Shown here in pieces: positions 8,906 to 17,416 of a stretch of DNA of 53,909 bases (positions are counted from its first letter, which is position 1; every line of letters begins with the position of its first letter). The position numbers were made by a program, and so were the translations under genes. Source of the stretch: Bacteroidales bacterium (GTDB lineage: Bacteria; Bacteroidota; Bacteroidia; Bacteroidales; F082). The notes beneath the pieces are model-generated. The model made no database searches, had not been told where the DNA came from, and saw nothing but the letters and a program-made list of their open reading frames with translations. Location: positions 1-53,909 of the forward strand of contig JAGCPG010000131.1 in NCBI GenBank assembly GCA_017645245.1, given 5' to 3'.

Positions 8906-9357
8906 TGAGAATCGTAGCACAAAGGGTTTCGAGGGCTTCGGTCACCATCGCCAGAAAAGTAAAGTCGGCGATCGGACAAGGCATGATGGTCTTACTGGGC
9001 ATCGAAGAAGCTGATAATGAAGAAGATGTGGAATGGCTTTGTGCCAAGCTGGCCAAGATGCGGATCTTCTCAGACGAGAACGACGCGATGAATTTGGATA
9101 TCAAACAAGTAGGAGGCTCTTTCTTAGTGGTGAGTCAGTTTACACTTCATGCCATGACCAAGAAAGGCAACCGTCCGAGCTTTATCCGTGCCGCCCGACC
9201 CGAGCAGGCCATCCCGCTCTATGAGCTGTTTGTCAAACGCCTTCACGAGGTTTCAGGCCGTGAAGTCCTGACTGGGGAGTTCGGCGCCATGATGGATGTT
9301 GAGCTGATCAACGACGGGCCGGTGACGATTTTGATGGATTCGAAACGAAAGGAATAA
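8905..9357 (+). CDS. dtd: D-aminoacyl-tRNA deacylase
   Basis: The 150-residue protein begins MRIVAQRVSRASVTI, the standard DTD start. It has the active-site block SQFTLHAMTKKGNRPSF and the cis-Gly-Pro motif NDGPVTI near the C-terminus. DTD removes D-amino acids (and mischarged glycine) from tRNA, working as a homodimer. The ATG overlaps the holA stop by one base. A strong hairpin terminator follows directly, closing the operon. Confidence 0.95.
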   Translation: MRIVAQRVSRASVTIARKVKSAIGQGMMVLLGIEEADNEEDVEWLCAKLAKMRIFSDENDAMNLDIKQVGGSFLVVSQFTLHAMTKKGNRPSFIRAARPEQAIPLYELFVKRLHEVSGREVLTGEFGAMMDVELINDGPVTILMDSKRKE

Positions 9358-9361
9358 AAAC

Positions 9362-9396
9362 AAAAAAAACCTCTCGAAAACTCGAGAGGTTTTTTT
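9362..9396. terminator. Bidirectional intrinsic terminator after dtd
   Basis: The arms CCTCTCG (9370-9376) and CGAGAGG (9383-9389) form a stem flanked by A8 on the left and T7 on the right. It can therefore end transcription of dtd (+) and of the small lipoprotein gene (-). Confidence 0.85.
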
Positions 9397-9417
9397 GTTG
9401 CCACATAATATGTGTGA

Positions 9418-9642
9418 TTAGAGTTTTTCGCACTTGATGGTGGCGCTGGTCAAGTTGTTCACAGCCAACTTATCAGCCAATTTCTTGCAGGTCTCAACAC
9501 CATAATCCTCTGGGAAATCGATGCCTGAATAGGTTTCACCTTGATAGGTGTAAGTGCACTTGCAGGCCTTGTCCTTACCGCAGCTTGAAAAGCCGAGGCT
9601 GATGGTAACCAATGCTAAAACGAGTAATGCTACTTTTTTCAT
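9418..9642 (-). CDS. Small cysteine-containing lipoprotein
   Basis: The 74-residue precursor begins MKKVALLVLALVTISLGFSSC, a lipoprotein signal with the lipidated Cys at residue 21. The mature part has about 54 residues with Cys in KACKCTYTYQG, VETCKKLADK and IKCEKL, which could form two disulfides. The CxC and the lack of any enzyme motif suggest a small structural or binding protein at the membrane surface. The ATG at 9642 is preferred over an upstream alternative start at 9669, because it gives a clean signal peptide. I do not recognise the family. It faces dtd across the shared terminator. Confidence 0.75.
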   Translation of the reverse strand: MKKVALLVLALVTISLGFSSCGKDKACKCTYTYQGETYSGIDFPEDYGVETCKKLADKLAVNNLTSATIKCEKL

Positions 9643-9764
9643 GTTGTTTTTCACCCTGTTATATCCCATCGGGCCTTCGGTTTTAAATTAAAAAAGGTTT
9701 GTATTAAGATAAGATATTTCCTATTGCTAGTTATTATTGTGTGCAAATTTAGTAAGATTTTTTT

Positions 9765-9772
9765 TATATTTG
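9765..9772 (+). promoter_or_regulatory. -7 box (TATATTTG) upstream of rbfA
   Basis: TATATTTG at 9765-9772 matches TAnnTTTG and precedes the rbfA ATG (9804) by 31 bases of A/T-rich leader. The nearest TTG (9737-9739) is 25 nt away, further than usual. Confidence 0.5.
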
Positions 9773-9803
9773 CAAATCTTTTTAAAGAAATTTTTAAAAA
9801 AAA

Positions 9804-10148
9804 ATGGACAGCAAACGGCTTGATAAGGTTAATAAATTGATATTGAAGGAATTAGGTGATATTTTCCAAAAGGAATTGAAACCTGCCGTTCCTTCGTTGA
9901 TGATCACGGTAACTCACGTGAAAGTGACTTCCGATCTAGGTTACGCCAATGTGTACCTTAGCATTTTCGGAGTGGCCGACAAGAAAAAGGTGGTGGAGGA
10001 GGTGAACCAAAACACCCGTGCCATCCGCGGCCTGCTTGGCAACCGCATCCGCCATCAGATGCGCGTGATCCCCGAGCTACGCTTCTTCGAAGACGACTCC
10101 TTGGATTATATTGAGAATATCGACAACCTGTTACATTCCGGGAATTGA
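9804..10148 (+). CDS. rbfA: Ribosome-binding factor A
   Basis: The 114-residue protein shows the RbfA start (SKRLDKVNKLILKELGDIFQ-like), the KH-like core (MITVTHVKVTSDLGYANVYLSIF) and the conserved RHQMRVIPELRFFEDDSLDY. RbfA assists late 30S maturation near 16S helix 1. The leader is A-rich (AAAAAAAA just before the ATG) with no Shine-Dalgarno sequence, as is usual for the phylum. Its stop overlaps the TTG start of the permease gene. Confidence 0.93.
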   Translation: MDSKRLDKVNKLILKELGDIFQKELKPAVPSLMITVTHVKVTSDLGYANVYLSIFGVADKKKVVEEVNQNTRAIRGLLGNRIRHQMRVIPELRFFEDDSLDYIENIDNLLHSGN

Positions 10149-11359
10149 GACTGCCGCTGTTCATAGCAAACCGTTACTTGCTGGCCAAAAAAAGCCACAA
10201 CCTTATTAATATCATCACTTGGATCTCCATCGTTGGTATTAGCGTGGGTGCCTTTGCGCTCATCGTGGTGCTTTCGGCCTTCAACGGCTTGGAACAGGTG
10301 ATTTCCTCCATGAGCAACCGCCTCACGCCTGACGTCCAGATCACTCCTGTGAAAGGGAAGACCATGGATTTGACCGCGTTTCCGATGGGACAGGTCAAGG
10401 ACATACAAGGGGTGGAGCAGGTGGTGCCCACCATCACCGAGGACGCTTTGTTCCGTGTCAACGACAAGCAACATATTGGTCAGGTGAAAGGCGTGGGATT
10501 GGATTACCAGAAGGTCTGGCGGATGAATAAGGTGGTTTACGGCGACGCCGACATGCTGCTGTCCGACGGGGAGCACGACTTTGCCATCCCAGGGGCTGGC
10601 GTGGCTTGGCATCTGGGCGTCAATGCCTATGATCCATACGCGATGCTGCGGGTGTATGTGCCCAAACGCGGCAACGCCTCACAGATGAGTCTAGAAAACG
10701 GCTTCAACACCGATGTGTTGACCGTGCAAAGCGTGTTCGTGACCGATCAGGAAGTGGACGAAAAGCTGGTGTTGGTGCCGTTTGAATGGCTTTCGGAATT
10801 GATGGAATACAAGGACAAAGCCTCCAATGTGGAGCTTTTCCTGGACTCGAAGGCCGATGTGGGCAAGGTTAAGAAAGAGGTGAAAGCCTTGTTGGGCGAC
10901 GGCTTCACCGTGAAAGACCAACAAGAACAGCAGGAAACCCTTTATAAAATCTTACATTCCGAGAAATGGGCGGTATACGTCATTCTGACCTTCATCCTGA
11001 TTTTGGCCACCTTCAACGTGGTGGGTTCGCTCTCCATGCTGATGATCGACAAGCGGAAGGACACCGAGATCCTGAAGGCCATGGGTGCCGACAACCGCTT
11101 GGTACGGCGCATTTTCATGAATGAAGGACTGCTGATCTCCGTGGCGGGCGGCATGATCGGGCTGTTGTTGGGCATTTTGTTGGTGATCCTGCAGCAACAG
11201 TTCGGCTTCGTGAAGTTCGGCAGCGGTGGCAACTATGTCGTGGATGCCTATCCGGTCTTGCTGAAACTCAAGGATGTGTTGCTGATCTTCGCCACCATCC
11301 TCGTGGTGGGCTGTACCTCGGCCTTCCTCACTGTGCGCCACGCGACACGGAGGAGCTGA
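10145..11359 (+). CDS. LolC/LolE-type ABC transporter permease
   Basis: The 404-residue membrane protein has the topology of this family: TM1 at about 20-45 (ITWISIVGISVGAFALIVVL), a large periplasmic domain, and three C-terminal helices (about 275-297, 335-360 and 375-395, FNVVGSLSMLMIDKRKDTEI between). The start PLFIANRYLLAKKSHNLIN is typical of lipoprotein-releasing permeases, which pass outer-membrane lipoproteins to LolA. The start codon is TTG at 10145, overlapping the rbfA stop (TTGA). No ATG gives the conserved N-terminus. No ATP-binding subunit is encoded nearby. A MacB-like export role cannot be excluded. The 3' end overlaps rsmA on the other strand by 32 bases. Confidence 0.82.
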   Translation: MRLPLFIANRYLLAKKSHNLINIITWISIVGISVGAFALIVVLSAFNGLEQVISSMSNRLTPDVQITPVKGKTMDLTAFPMGQVKDIQGVEQVVPTITEDALFRVNDKQHIGQVKGVGLDYQKVWRMNKVVYGDADMLLSDGEHDFAIPGAGVAWHLGVNAYDPYAMLRVYVPKRGNASQMSLENGFNTDVLTVQSVFVTDQEVDEKLVLVPFEWLSELMEYKDKASNVELFLDSKADVGKVKKEVKALLGDGFTVKDQQEQQETLYKILHSEKWAVYVILTFILILATFNVVGSLSMLMIDKRKDTEILKAMGADNRLVRRIFMNEGLLISVAGGMIGLLLGILLVILQQQFGFVKFGSGGNYVVDAYPVLLKLKDVLLIFATILVVGCTSAFLTVRHATRRS

Positions 11360-12116
11360 TCAAGTTGGTCAAGTCAATGAATTCTTTTACGGAAAGCTGT
11401 TCGGGGCGTTTGTTGAACACCTCGTTGTCGATGATGTCCTGCCCGAGCAGGGCTCTCAGTGAGTTGCGCATGGTCTTGCGGCGCTGGTTGAAGGCCTGCT
11501 TGACGATGGTGACGAACAGTCTCTCGTCGCAGCCCAGGTCGGTAATGGCGTTGCGGCGCATCTTGATGACGGCCGATTTCACCTTGGGCGGTGGATTGAA
11601 CACGTTTTCGTGTACGGTGAAGAGGTAATCGATGTCGTACCAAGCCTGCATCAAAACGCTTAGGATGCCGTAGGTCTTGTTGCCTTCCTTGGCGGCCATG
11701 CGCTCGGCCATCTCCTTCTGCACCATGCCCACCACTTCCACGACCTGTTCCTTGTATTTCAGCACCTGAAAGAAGATCTGGCTGCTGATGTTGTAGGGGA
11801 AGTTGCCGATGATGGCCATGTTGCGCTGTCCGTACTTACTGAGGTCGGCCTTCAGGAAGTCGCCTTGGATCAAGTGGTCGCCCAGCATGGGGTAGTGCTG
11901 CTGCAAGTATTCGATGGACTCGCGGTCGATCTCGATGACATAGAACTTGTCGAGGATCTCGTTGACCATGAATTGGGTTAGCACGCCGGTGCCGGCACCT
12001 ACTTCGATGACGGTCTCCAAATCTGGCGAGAGATGGTCGACGATCTTGCGGGCGATGTTTTGGTCGGTCAGGAAATGTTGGCCAAGGGCTTTTTTCGGTC
12101 TTACTTCGTTACTCAT
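11328..12116 (-). CDS. rsmA: 16S rRNA dimethyladenosine transferase (KsgA)
   Basis: The 262-residue protein has KALGQHFLTDQNIARKIV at the start, the SAM motif EVGAGTGVLTQFMV and the catalytic GNFPYNISSQIFF (NxPY). It has the C-terminal helical domain with KQAFNQRRKTMRNSL. RsmA dimethylates A1518 and A1519 of 16S rRNA. It is the last gene of a minus-strand run with serS, a lipoprotein and a TPR protein, 12 bases after the TPR stop. Its 3' end overlaps the convergent permease gene by 32 bases. Confidence 0.95.
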   Translation of the reverse strand: MSNEVRPKKALGQHFLTDQNIARKIVDHLSPDLETVIEVGAGTGVLTQFMVNEILDKFYVIEIDRESIEYLQQHYPMLGDHLIQGDFLKADLSKYGQRNMAIIGNFPYNISSQIFFQVLKYKEQVVEVVGMVQKEMAERMAAKEGNKTYGILSVLMQAWYDIDYLFTVHENVFNPPPKVKSAVIKMRRNAITDLGCDERLFVTIVKQAFNQRRKTMRNSLRALLGQDIIDNEVFNKRPEQLSVKEFIDLTNLISSSVSRGAQ

Positions 12117-12128
12117 AACTGCTAACTG

Positions 12129-13526
12129 TTAACTTCCAACTGCCAACTTCCTATAATTCTTCTTGGCTTGGGCGGTATAAAGGCTTGTCGGATACTCGTC
12201 AATCAGCTGTTCGTAATGCTGTTTGGCGGCTTCCTTGCTTCTCAGTTGCTGGTCTTCAAGCAAGGCGGCGTGCATCAAGGCGTCGTCGGCCATGTAGCTG
12301 TCGGGGAACTCGGTGACGATCTGCAGGTAGCTTTGGACAGCCTCATCGTAAAGATGTTTCTTCTCCTTGAGCTCGGCGAGGCGGAACAGGGCGTGGGGCT
12401 TGCTGATTTCGTTGCCGTCGCGGCAGATGGAGTCGAGGATGGGCAGGGCTTCATCGTCCCTGTGCTGGTAGATCTTGTAATCGGCGCGTGCGAGGCGTTT
12501 GAGTTCCATGCCGGAGGTGTCGGCTTCGAGGTTGTCGCCGATGATGAGCGACAGGCTCATGGCGTCGTTGGCGACGAGCTTGGAAGTGGCTGCCTTGAGC
12601 ACATGAAGTTGGGTCTCGGCCCAGGCAAACTCGCCAATGAAATAACGCAGCTGGGCATTGCGGTAACGCGCCTCGTGCCCCAGGGGCTCTTCCTTCATGG
12701 CCTTGTCGACCTGGCTATAGAGCAGGGTGGCTTCCCACACCTCGTCATTGTAAAGGTAGATGTCTGCCAGCTTGAGCTTCAGCCGGTTTTTCTGTATCTT
12801 GTCGTTGGTTTGGCCGATGACTCTCAGCAGCAATTCGATGGCATCCTGGGACTTGCCGAGTTGGTAAGCCATGATATCGGCTTGAATCTCCGCCAGGTTG
12901 GGGTATTCCTTCGATCCGATCTCGCTGTAGGAATCCTCGATCCGCTTGCTCAGCCGCTCGTAGGTCTTGGTATCCTTTACGTTGTTGATCTTGCACAACT
13001 GGTTCTCGGTCTTGACGGCACCCACCACGGCGTCGCCGTAATACGGATTGATTTTGCCTTTGGTGATCAGATATTCAAAGGCGTCCTTGGCCAGCTCGTA
13101 TTGGGCGTTGTCGAAACAGATGTGGGCGATGGTGATGAGCTGGGCATCCTGGTCGTTGAACCTTCGGTCGAGGCCCTTGCACTGTTCCAAGGCGATGTCA
13201 TAGTCTTCCTGCTGGAGTGCGAACCACATCAGCAGCTTGGCGAACTGCTCGTTGTCGGGTTTCTCCTGGGTCTTCTTCAGCAAGGCGATGCGCAGCTCGT
13301 CGGCGATGCTTTTGTTGACGTCGTAGAGCAACAGGGTCTGAAGGCGGCTTTTGATGTTGTTGTATTGGTTGGGTCTGGCCTCAAGCTCCAGGAAATAGTA
13401 CTCGAAGGCCTGCTCATAGTTGAGATTGGAGTAATAATAGTTGGCCTTCTCCATGTAGTTTTCCTGTTCCTGCGCGGAAGCCGACAAGGTGAGAAACAGG
13501 ATGAAAAGCAAGACGGCTCTCTTCAT
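12129..13526 (-). CDS. Secreted TPR-repeat protein
   Basis: The 465-residue protein has a signal peptide (MKRAVLLFILFLTLSASAQ, no lipobox), so it is periplasmic or surface-exposed. The mature part is helical, built of TPR-like units such as YYYSNLNYEQAFEYYFLEL, ICFDNAQYELAKDAFEYLI and LYDEAVQSYLQIVTEFPDSY. The last two units resemble BamD/YbgF-type repeats (EAAKQHYEQLIDEYPTSLYTAQAKKNYRKL). A scaffold or assembly role in the envelope is likely; no enzyme motif is seen. The start ATG overlaps the stop of the upstream lipoprotein gene by four bases. Confidence 0.82.
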   Translation of the reverse strand: MKRAVLLFILFLTLSASAQEQENYMEKANYYYSNLNYEQAFEYYFLELEARPNQYNNIKSRLQTLLLYDVNKSIADELRIALLKKTQEKPDNEQFAKLLMWFALQQEDYDIALEQCKGLDRRFNDQDAQLITIAHICFDNAQYELAKDAFEYLITKGKINPYYGDAVVGAVKTENQLCKINNVKDTKTYERLSKRIEDSYSEIGSKEYPNLAEIQADIMAYQLGKSQDAIELLLRVIGQTNDKIQKNRLKLKLADIYLYNDEVWEATLLYSQVDKAMKEEPLGHEARYRNAQLRYFIGEFAWAETQLHVLKAATSKLVANDAMSLSLIIGDNLEADTSGMELKRLARADYKIYQHRDDEALPILDSICRDGNEISKPHALFRLAELKEKKHLYDEAVQSYLQIVTEFPDSYMADDALMHAALLEDQQLRSKEAAKQHYEQLIDEYPTSLYTAQAKKNYRKLAVGS

Positions 13527-14032
13527 TTTGATACGTCTTTACGGATGCTTTTCTTGAGCGATTGCAGCGCTTCGTCCTGTGAGGAGAGTCGGTCCTTGAA
13601 ATAGAGCACGCGGTGGTGGAGCGTGTCGGCGGAGAGGGTCTCGTCGTGGAGGTAGACCATGCCTAGCGAGTCGTTGATGTAATGGGAGTCGAGGTCGCTT
13701 TGCAGGTTGACCAGCTGTTGGTTGATGTAGGTCAGGTCGTGCTGCATCACAGGCAACAGTGCGTCGAACTGGTGCAGATAGGCCTGGGCGAGGTTGAGCA
13801 CGTCGAAGTATTCTTCAACCTTGTCTTTGGGAACGTATTGCAGCATGGAATCGCACCACTGGAAATCTTCCATAAGACGATCCTGATAGTCGTCTTGGAG
13901 CTTCTGAAGCGCGATACCGTCCTTGGTGAGCTGCTCTTGAAGTTGGGCAATGGGATCTTTCTTGCTCTGGCACGAACATGCCAAGAGCAAGAAAGCCAAA
14001 GCCGTTATGATCAAGTTACGAGATGATGTCAA
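13523..14032 (-). CDS. Coiled-coil lipoprotein of unknown function
   Basis: The 169-residue precursor has a lipoprotein signal (NLIITALAFLLLACSC) followed by helical heptad-like sequence (DPIAQLQEQLTKDGIALQKL ... DALLPVMQHDLTYINQQLV). There is no ATG. The frame opens with TTG either at 14032 (17 bases inside serS, and giving an Arg in the n-region) or at 14014 (just after the serS stop). I prefer 14032 because of the basic n-region. It is sandwiched between serS and the TPR protein in one operon and probably works with the TPR protein at the inner face of a membrane. I do not recognise the family. Confidence 0.7.
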   Translation of the reverse strand: MTSSRNLIITALAFLLLACSCQSKKDPIAQLQEQLTKDGIALQKLQDDYQDRLMEDFQWCDSMLQYVPKDKVEEYFDVLNLAQAYLHQFDALLPVMQHDLTYINQQLVNLQSDLDSHYINDSLGMVYLHDETLSADTLHHRVLYFKDRLSSQDEALQSLKKSIRKDVSK

Positions 14033-15287
14033 AGCCGGTGTATTTTTGGAGGGCCTTCGGGATGTAGATGCCCTCGGGGGTCTGATGGTCTTCGAGTAGT
14101 GCGGCCACGATTCTGGGCAGGGCCAGAGCGCTGCCGTTGAGGGTGTGCACGAGTTGGATGTTGCCGTTCTTGTCCTTGAAGCGGAGCTTCAGGCGGTTGG
14201 CCTGGAAGGTCTCGAAGTTCGACACGGAGCTGACCTCCAGCCAGAGCTGCTGGGCTGCCGACCACACCTCAAAGTCGTAGGTGGTGGCGGAGGTGAAGCT
14301 CATGTCGCCGCCGCAAAGGTGCAGGATGCGGAAGGGCAGTTCCAGCTTGCGGAGCAGACCGGCCACGTGGTTCTTCATGGCCTCGAGACGGTCGTAGGAC
14401 CCGATGGGATTGGCGATCTCCACGATCTCCACCTTGTCGAACTGGTGCAGGCGGTTCAGGCCACGCACGTTCTTGCCGTAGGAGCCGGCTTCGCGGCGGA
14501 AGCAGTTGCTGTAACCCACGGTCTTGATGGGCAGCTGCTCTTCCTTGACGATGGTGTCGCGGAACATGTTGGTCAGGGGCACTTCGGCGGTGGGGATGAG
14601 GTAGAACCCGTCGAGCGGCACGGCATACATCTGGGCTTCCTTGTCGGGGAGCTGGCCTGTGGCGTAGGCCGAGGCTTCGTTCACCACGACGGGCGGCTGG
14701 GTCTCGTTGTAGCCGGCGGCTGAGGCTTCATCGAGGAAGAAGTTGATCAGCGCGCGCTGCAGTTTGGCACCTTTGCCTTTGTAGAAGGGGAAGCCGGCGC
14801 CAGTGACCTTGTTGCCAAGGTCAAAGTCAGCCAGGTTGTACTGGCTGAGCAGCTCCCAATGGGGCTTGGCGCCTTCGTAGAGCTGAGGCATGTCGCCTTC
14901 CTGGTGCACGTTGACGTTGTCGGCGGCAGTGGTGCCACGGGGCACGTCGATGCGGGGCGTATTGGGAATCTCCACGAGCTTGGTCTGGATCAAGTTCTTG
15001 ATCTCCTCCAGACGGTCGGAGAGGGTCTTGGAGAGTTCCTTCATCTCGTTGTTCTTCGCTTTCAGTTCGTTGGCCTCGGCGGCTTTGCCTTGCTTGTAAA
15101 GGTCGCCGATAACGCGTGCGTTGTTGTTGAGCGCGGCCAGCGTTTCGTCGCACTGCTTCTGTGTGGCGCGACGTTCGTCGTCCAGCTTCAGGATCTCGTC
15201 GATAAGGGCGACGTTGGTGAAGTTCTTGATGGACAGGCGTTCGATCACTTCTTCTCTGTGATCTCTGATGTAGGATAAAACTAACAT
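14016..15287 (-). CDS. serS: Serine--tRNA ligase
   Basis: The 423-residue class II synthetase shows the N-terminal coiled-coil tRNA arm (about 30-110, e.g. DERRATQKQCDETLAALNN). It has motif 2 (SNCFRREAGSYGKNVRGLNRLHQFDKVEI) and motif 3 (LNGSALALPRIVAALLEDHQ). It charges tRNA-Ser and tRNA-Sec. A -7-like TATTTTTG (complement of 15314-15321) precedes the ATG. The downstream lipoprotein gene overlaps its 3' end. Confidence 0.95.
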   Translation of the reverse strand: MLVLSYIRDHREEVIERLSIKNFTNVALIDEILKLDDERRATQKQCDETLAALNNNARVIGDLYKQGKAAEANELKAKNNEMKELSKTLSDRLEEIKNLIQTKLVEIPNTPRIDVPRGTTAADNVNVHQEGDMPQLYEGAKPHWELLSQYNLADFDLGNKVTGAGFPFYKGKGAKLQRALINFFLDEASAAGYNETQPPVVVNEASAYATGQLPDKEAQMYAVPLDGFYLIPTAEVPLTNMFRDTIVKEEQLPIKTVGYSNCFRREAGSYGKNVRGLNRLHQFDKVEIVEIANPIGSYDRLEAMKNHVAGLLRKLELPFRILHLCGGDMSFTSATTYDFEVWSAAQQLWLEVSSVSNFETFQANRLKLRFKDKNGNIQLVHTLNGSALALPRIVAALLEDHQTPEGIYIPKALQKYTGFDIIS

Positions 15288-15324
15288 TGCTTGACGCTAT
15301 TTGAAATTTTTCGCAAAAATAAAC

Positions 15325-15360
15325 GAAAAAAACCGACCACCGTATTGATGGTCGGTAAAA
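15325..15360 (-). terminator. Intrinsic terminator of rplU-rpmA
   Basis: On the minus strand CCGACCA and TGGTCGG (15349-15355 and 15333-15339 on the plus strand) form a 7-bp stem, followed by a T-rich tract. It lies between the rpmA stop and the serS start and separates the two operons. Confidence 0.75.
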
Positions 15361-15381
15361 AATGTATGATGAGAACGATTT

Positions 15382-15654
15382 TTATTCGGCGATTGTACCT
15401 TCAACCGGGGCGATGGAGACGTACGACTTGTTGTCTTTCTTCTTCACGAACTCCACGACGCCGTCGCACAAAGCATACAAGGTGTGATCCTTGCCCATGC
15501 CGACGTTCTTGCCAGGGTTGTGCTTGGTGCCGCGCTGACGGACGATGATGTTGCCAGCAATGGCTGCTTGTCCACCGAAAATCTTCACTCCGAGTCGCTT
15601 ACTTGCGGACTCACGACCGTTCTCGGAACTACCGACGCCTTTCTTGTGTGCCAT
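15382..15654 (-). CDS. rpmA: 50S ribosomal protein L27
   Basis: The 90-residue protein begins [20 protein letters not shown] and has [27 protein letters not shown]-type sequence, diagnostic for L27. L27 reaches the peptidyl-transferase centre. It is downstream of rplU, separated by 23 bases, as usual. No cleavable N-terminal extension of the Firmicutes type is present. Confidence 0.97.
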   Translation of the reverse strand: MAHKKGVGSSENGRESASKRLGVKIFGGQAAIAGNIIVRQRGTKHNPGKNVGMGKDHTLYALCDGVVEFVKKKDNKSYVSIAPVEGTIAE

Positions 15655-15677
15655 ATCTTATTCTGTTTTTTCGGGTT

Positions 15678-15989
15678 TTACATTACGATGCTGTCGATGA
15701 CGACCTTGCTCAGATACTGGCGATGGCCGTTGGAGGTCTGGTAACCTTTTCTTCTCTTCTTCTTGAAGACGATGACTTTGTTGCCCTTGCAGTGCTCCTT
15801 AATCGTCGCCTCGACGTTGGCACCAGCAACCGTGGGAGTACCAATCTGGGTAGCGCCCTCGTTGTCAATCAATAATACTTTGTCGAAAGAAACCTTGCTT
15901 CCTTCTTCACCTTGCAGTCTGTTGACGAAGATCTCTTGACCGTTCGTGACTTTGAACTGCTGTCCTGCTATTTCTACAATTGCGTACAT
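15678..15989 (-). CDS. rplU: 50S ribosomal protein L21
   Basis: The 103-residue protein begins [22 protein letters not shown] and ends with the conserved [16 protein letters not shown] region, as expected for L21. The ATG at 15989 is chosen because the frame's upstream extension runs into the promoter. It is the first gene of rplU-rpmA, with a well-formed promoter 20 bases upstream. Confidence 0.96.
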   Translation of the reverse strand: MYAIVEIAGQQFKVTNGQEIFVNRLQGEEGSKVSFDKVLLIDNEGATQIGTPTVAGANVEATIKEHCKGNKVIVFKKKRRKGYQTSNGHRQYLSKVVIDSIVM

Positions 15990-16009
15990 GTCTCTAAATT
16001 TTCGGACTG

Positions 16010-16038
16010 CAAAATTACACAATTTTTTGATTGTACAA
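16010..16038 (-). promoter_or_regulatory. Promoter of rplU-rpmA
   Basis: On the minus strand TTG (16036-16038) is 18 nt from TAATTTTG (16010-16017), a full Bacteroidota promoter match. The leader is about 15 nt. Confidence 0.7.
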
Positions 16039-16061
16039 CTAAATCTTTGATTTTTTACGAA

Positions 16062-17345
16062 TTATTTTTTCACCAGCGTCTTCAAAACCTCGCTGACATC
16101 GGCTTTGGTAAAGCCAATCGGGAAGATGTGGCTGGGCTCCAAATGATGGATCGTGTGGGTCTCCATGAAGTGCTTCTCGCCGCCTCCGGTGATGTTGAGC
16201 ATGATCACATCGTCTGGTTTTACCTTATTAATATGGATGGCTTGGATGAGCGACGCCAGGGCCACGGCTGCGGCATGGTAGATGTCGATGCCTTCGGTCT
16301 CCTCGAAGAGATGCTTGGCGGCGTTGGCCTCGTCGTTGCTGACGGCGAGGATGTCGCCTTGGGTGTCCTTGAGCGCGTCATACAGTCCTCCGGCCAAGCC
16401 GTAAGGCGGCTTGCGGTTGGAGAGCACGGGGGCGCAGATCTCGGCGGCGTCTTTGCGTGCCTGGTCGGGATCGTAGGGCAACAGGGCGCGTGAGTCTTGC
16501 CTCCAAGCTTCGTACATGGGCACGAATGGCTTGTTTTGCGAGACGAAGAGACGGGCTTTGTTCTGTCCGAAACGACCGTCCTCGAGGAAGCGCAGGTTGG
16601 CTTCCCAAGCGGCGATGGCACCGGTGCCGCTGCCCACGGCCTGAAAGTAGAAGTCAGGAATGCGGCCGATGGTCGTGACGGCCGACATCATGGTGGTGCT
16701 CATGCCGTCGCGGCGTGCGATGTTCTTGGCGCCGCCTTCGGCGAGAAAGCCCTCATGTTCACAGACGAAGTTGGAGAGCTGGATGGCGTCGAAGTAGTCG
16801 CTGCCCGATGCAGTAGTGATCAGCTTCACGCAGGGATTCAGCGGCTTGTCGAACCACAAGGCCTTGATGTTGTCTTGAGGTACGCAAAGCAGCAACTTGA
16901 TACCGTTGTTGGAGCACACCTTGGCGAAGGCGCGGGCAGTGTTGCCTGCCGAGGCTACCACCAACACTTGGTCTTTTTGGGCTTCACCCAGTCGGGCGCA
17001 CACCGAGAAGGCCTCAGTCTCCTTGAAGGAACAGGTGGTCATGTTGGCGCCTTTGGCCGGCCACCAGCCGCTGAAGGTGATATATAGGTTGTTGAGGCCC
17101 AGCTTTTTGGCCAGTTTCTCGCTCTTGTAGGTGATAGGGCAGGAGGGGTTTTCCAGCACCCGTTTGATCGGCATCCAGTCGGCGAATTTGTATAGTCCCA
17201 GCTTGTCGTCGCCTACATGCAGTTTCTTCTGTGGGTAGATGGCTCTCACAAGGCTCGGAGTCTGGCCTTGAGGATCGTCGAGCGTCCATCCTTGATCGTC
17301 GAACATGCGGCCGTCGGCCACGTTCATCAGCTTATAGTTTTCCAT
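16062..17345 (-). CDS. PLP-dependent cysteate-synthase-like enzyme (threonine synthase superfamily)
   Basis: The 427-residue protein is a fold-type II PLP enzyme. Lys108 in TTCSFKETEAF is the expected Schiff-base lysine, and ASAGNTARAF is the substrate/phosphate loop. The glycine-rich NITGGGEKHF lies near the C-terminus. The segments ITYKSEKLAKKLGLNNLYI and AVGSGTGAIAAWEANLRFL match what I remember of methanogen cysteate synthase, which makes L-cysteate from O-phosphoserine and sulfite. They fit this better than housekeeping threonine synthase. It lacks the CxxC zinc ribbon of the archaeal enzymes. In Bacteroidota, cysteate feeds sulfonolipid (capnine) synthesis, so this is a plausible role. 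A threonine synthase paralogue remains the alternative. The ATG at 17345 follows a -7 box. Confidence 0.72.
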   Translation of the reverse strand: MENYKLMNVADGRMFDDQGWTLDDPQGQTPSLVRAIYPQKKLHVGDDKLGLYKFADWMPIKRVLENPSCPITYKSEKLAKKLGLNNLYITFSGWWPAKGANMTTCSFKETEAFSVCARLGEAQKDQVLVVASAGNTARAFAKVCSNNGIKLLLCVPQDNIKALWFDKPLNPCVKLITTASGSDYFDAIQLSNFVCEHEGFLAEGGAKNIARRDGMSTTMMSAVTTIGRIPDFYFQAVGSGTGAIAAWEANLRFLEDGRFGQNKARLFVSQNKPFVPMYEAWRQDSRALLPYDPDQARKDAAEICAPVLSNRKPPYGLAGGLYDALKDTQGDILAVSNDEANAAKHLFEETEGIDIYHAAAVALASLIQAIHINKVKPDDVIMLNITGGGEKHFMETHTIHHLEPSHIFPIGFTKADVSEVLKTLVKK

Positions 17346-17367
17346 GGTTTTTCCACTTTTTGACTTG

Positions 17368-17375
17368 CAAAGATA
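17368..17375 (-). promoter_or_regulatory. -7 box (TATCTTTG) of the cysteate-synthase-like gene
   Basis: On the minus strand TATCTTTG occupies 17375-17368, 22 bases before the ATG at 17345. No clear TTG is seen at the usual spacing. It argues against the longer frame that starts at 17435. Confidence 0.5.
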
Positions 17376-17416
17376 GGAAAAATGGTAAATATACGTACTT
17401 TTTTTATTGATTACCT

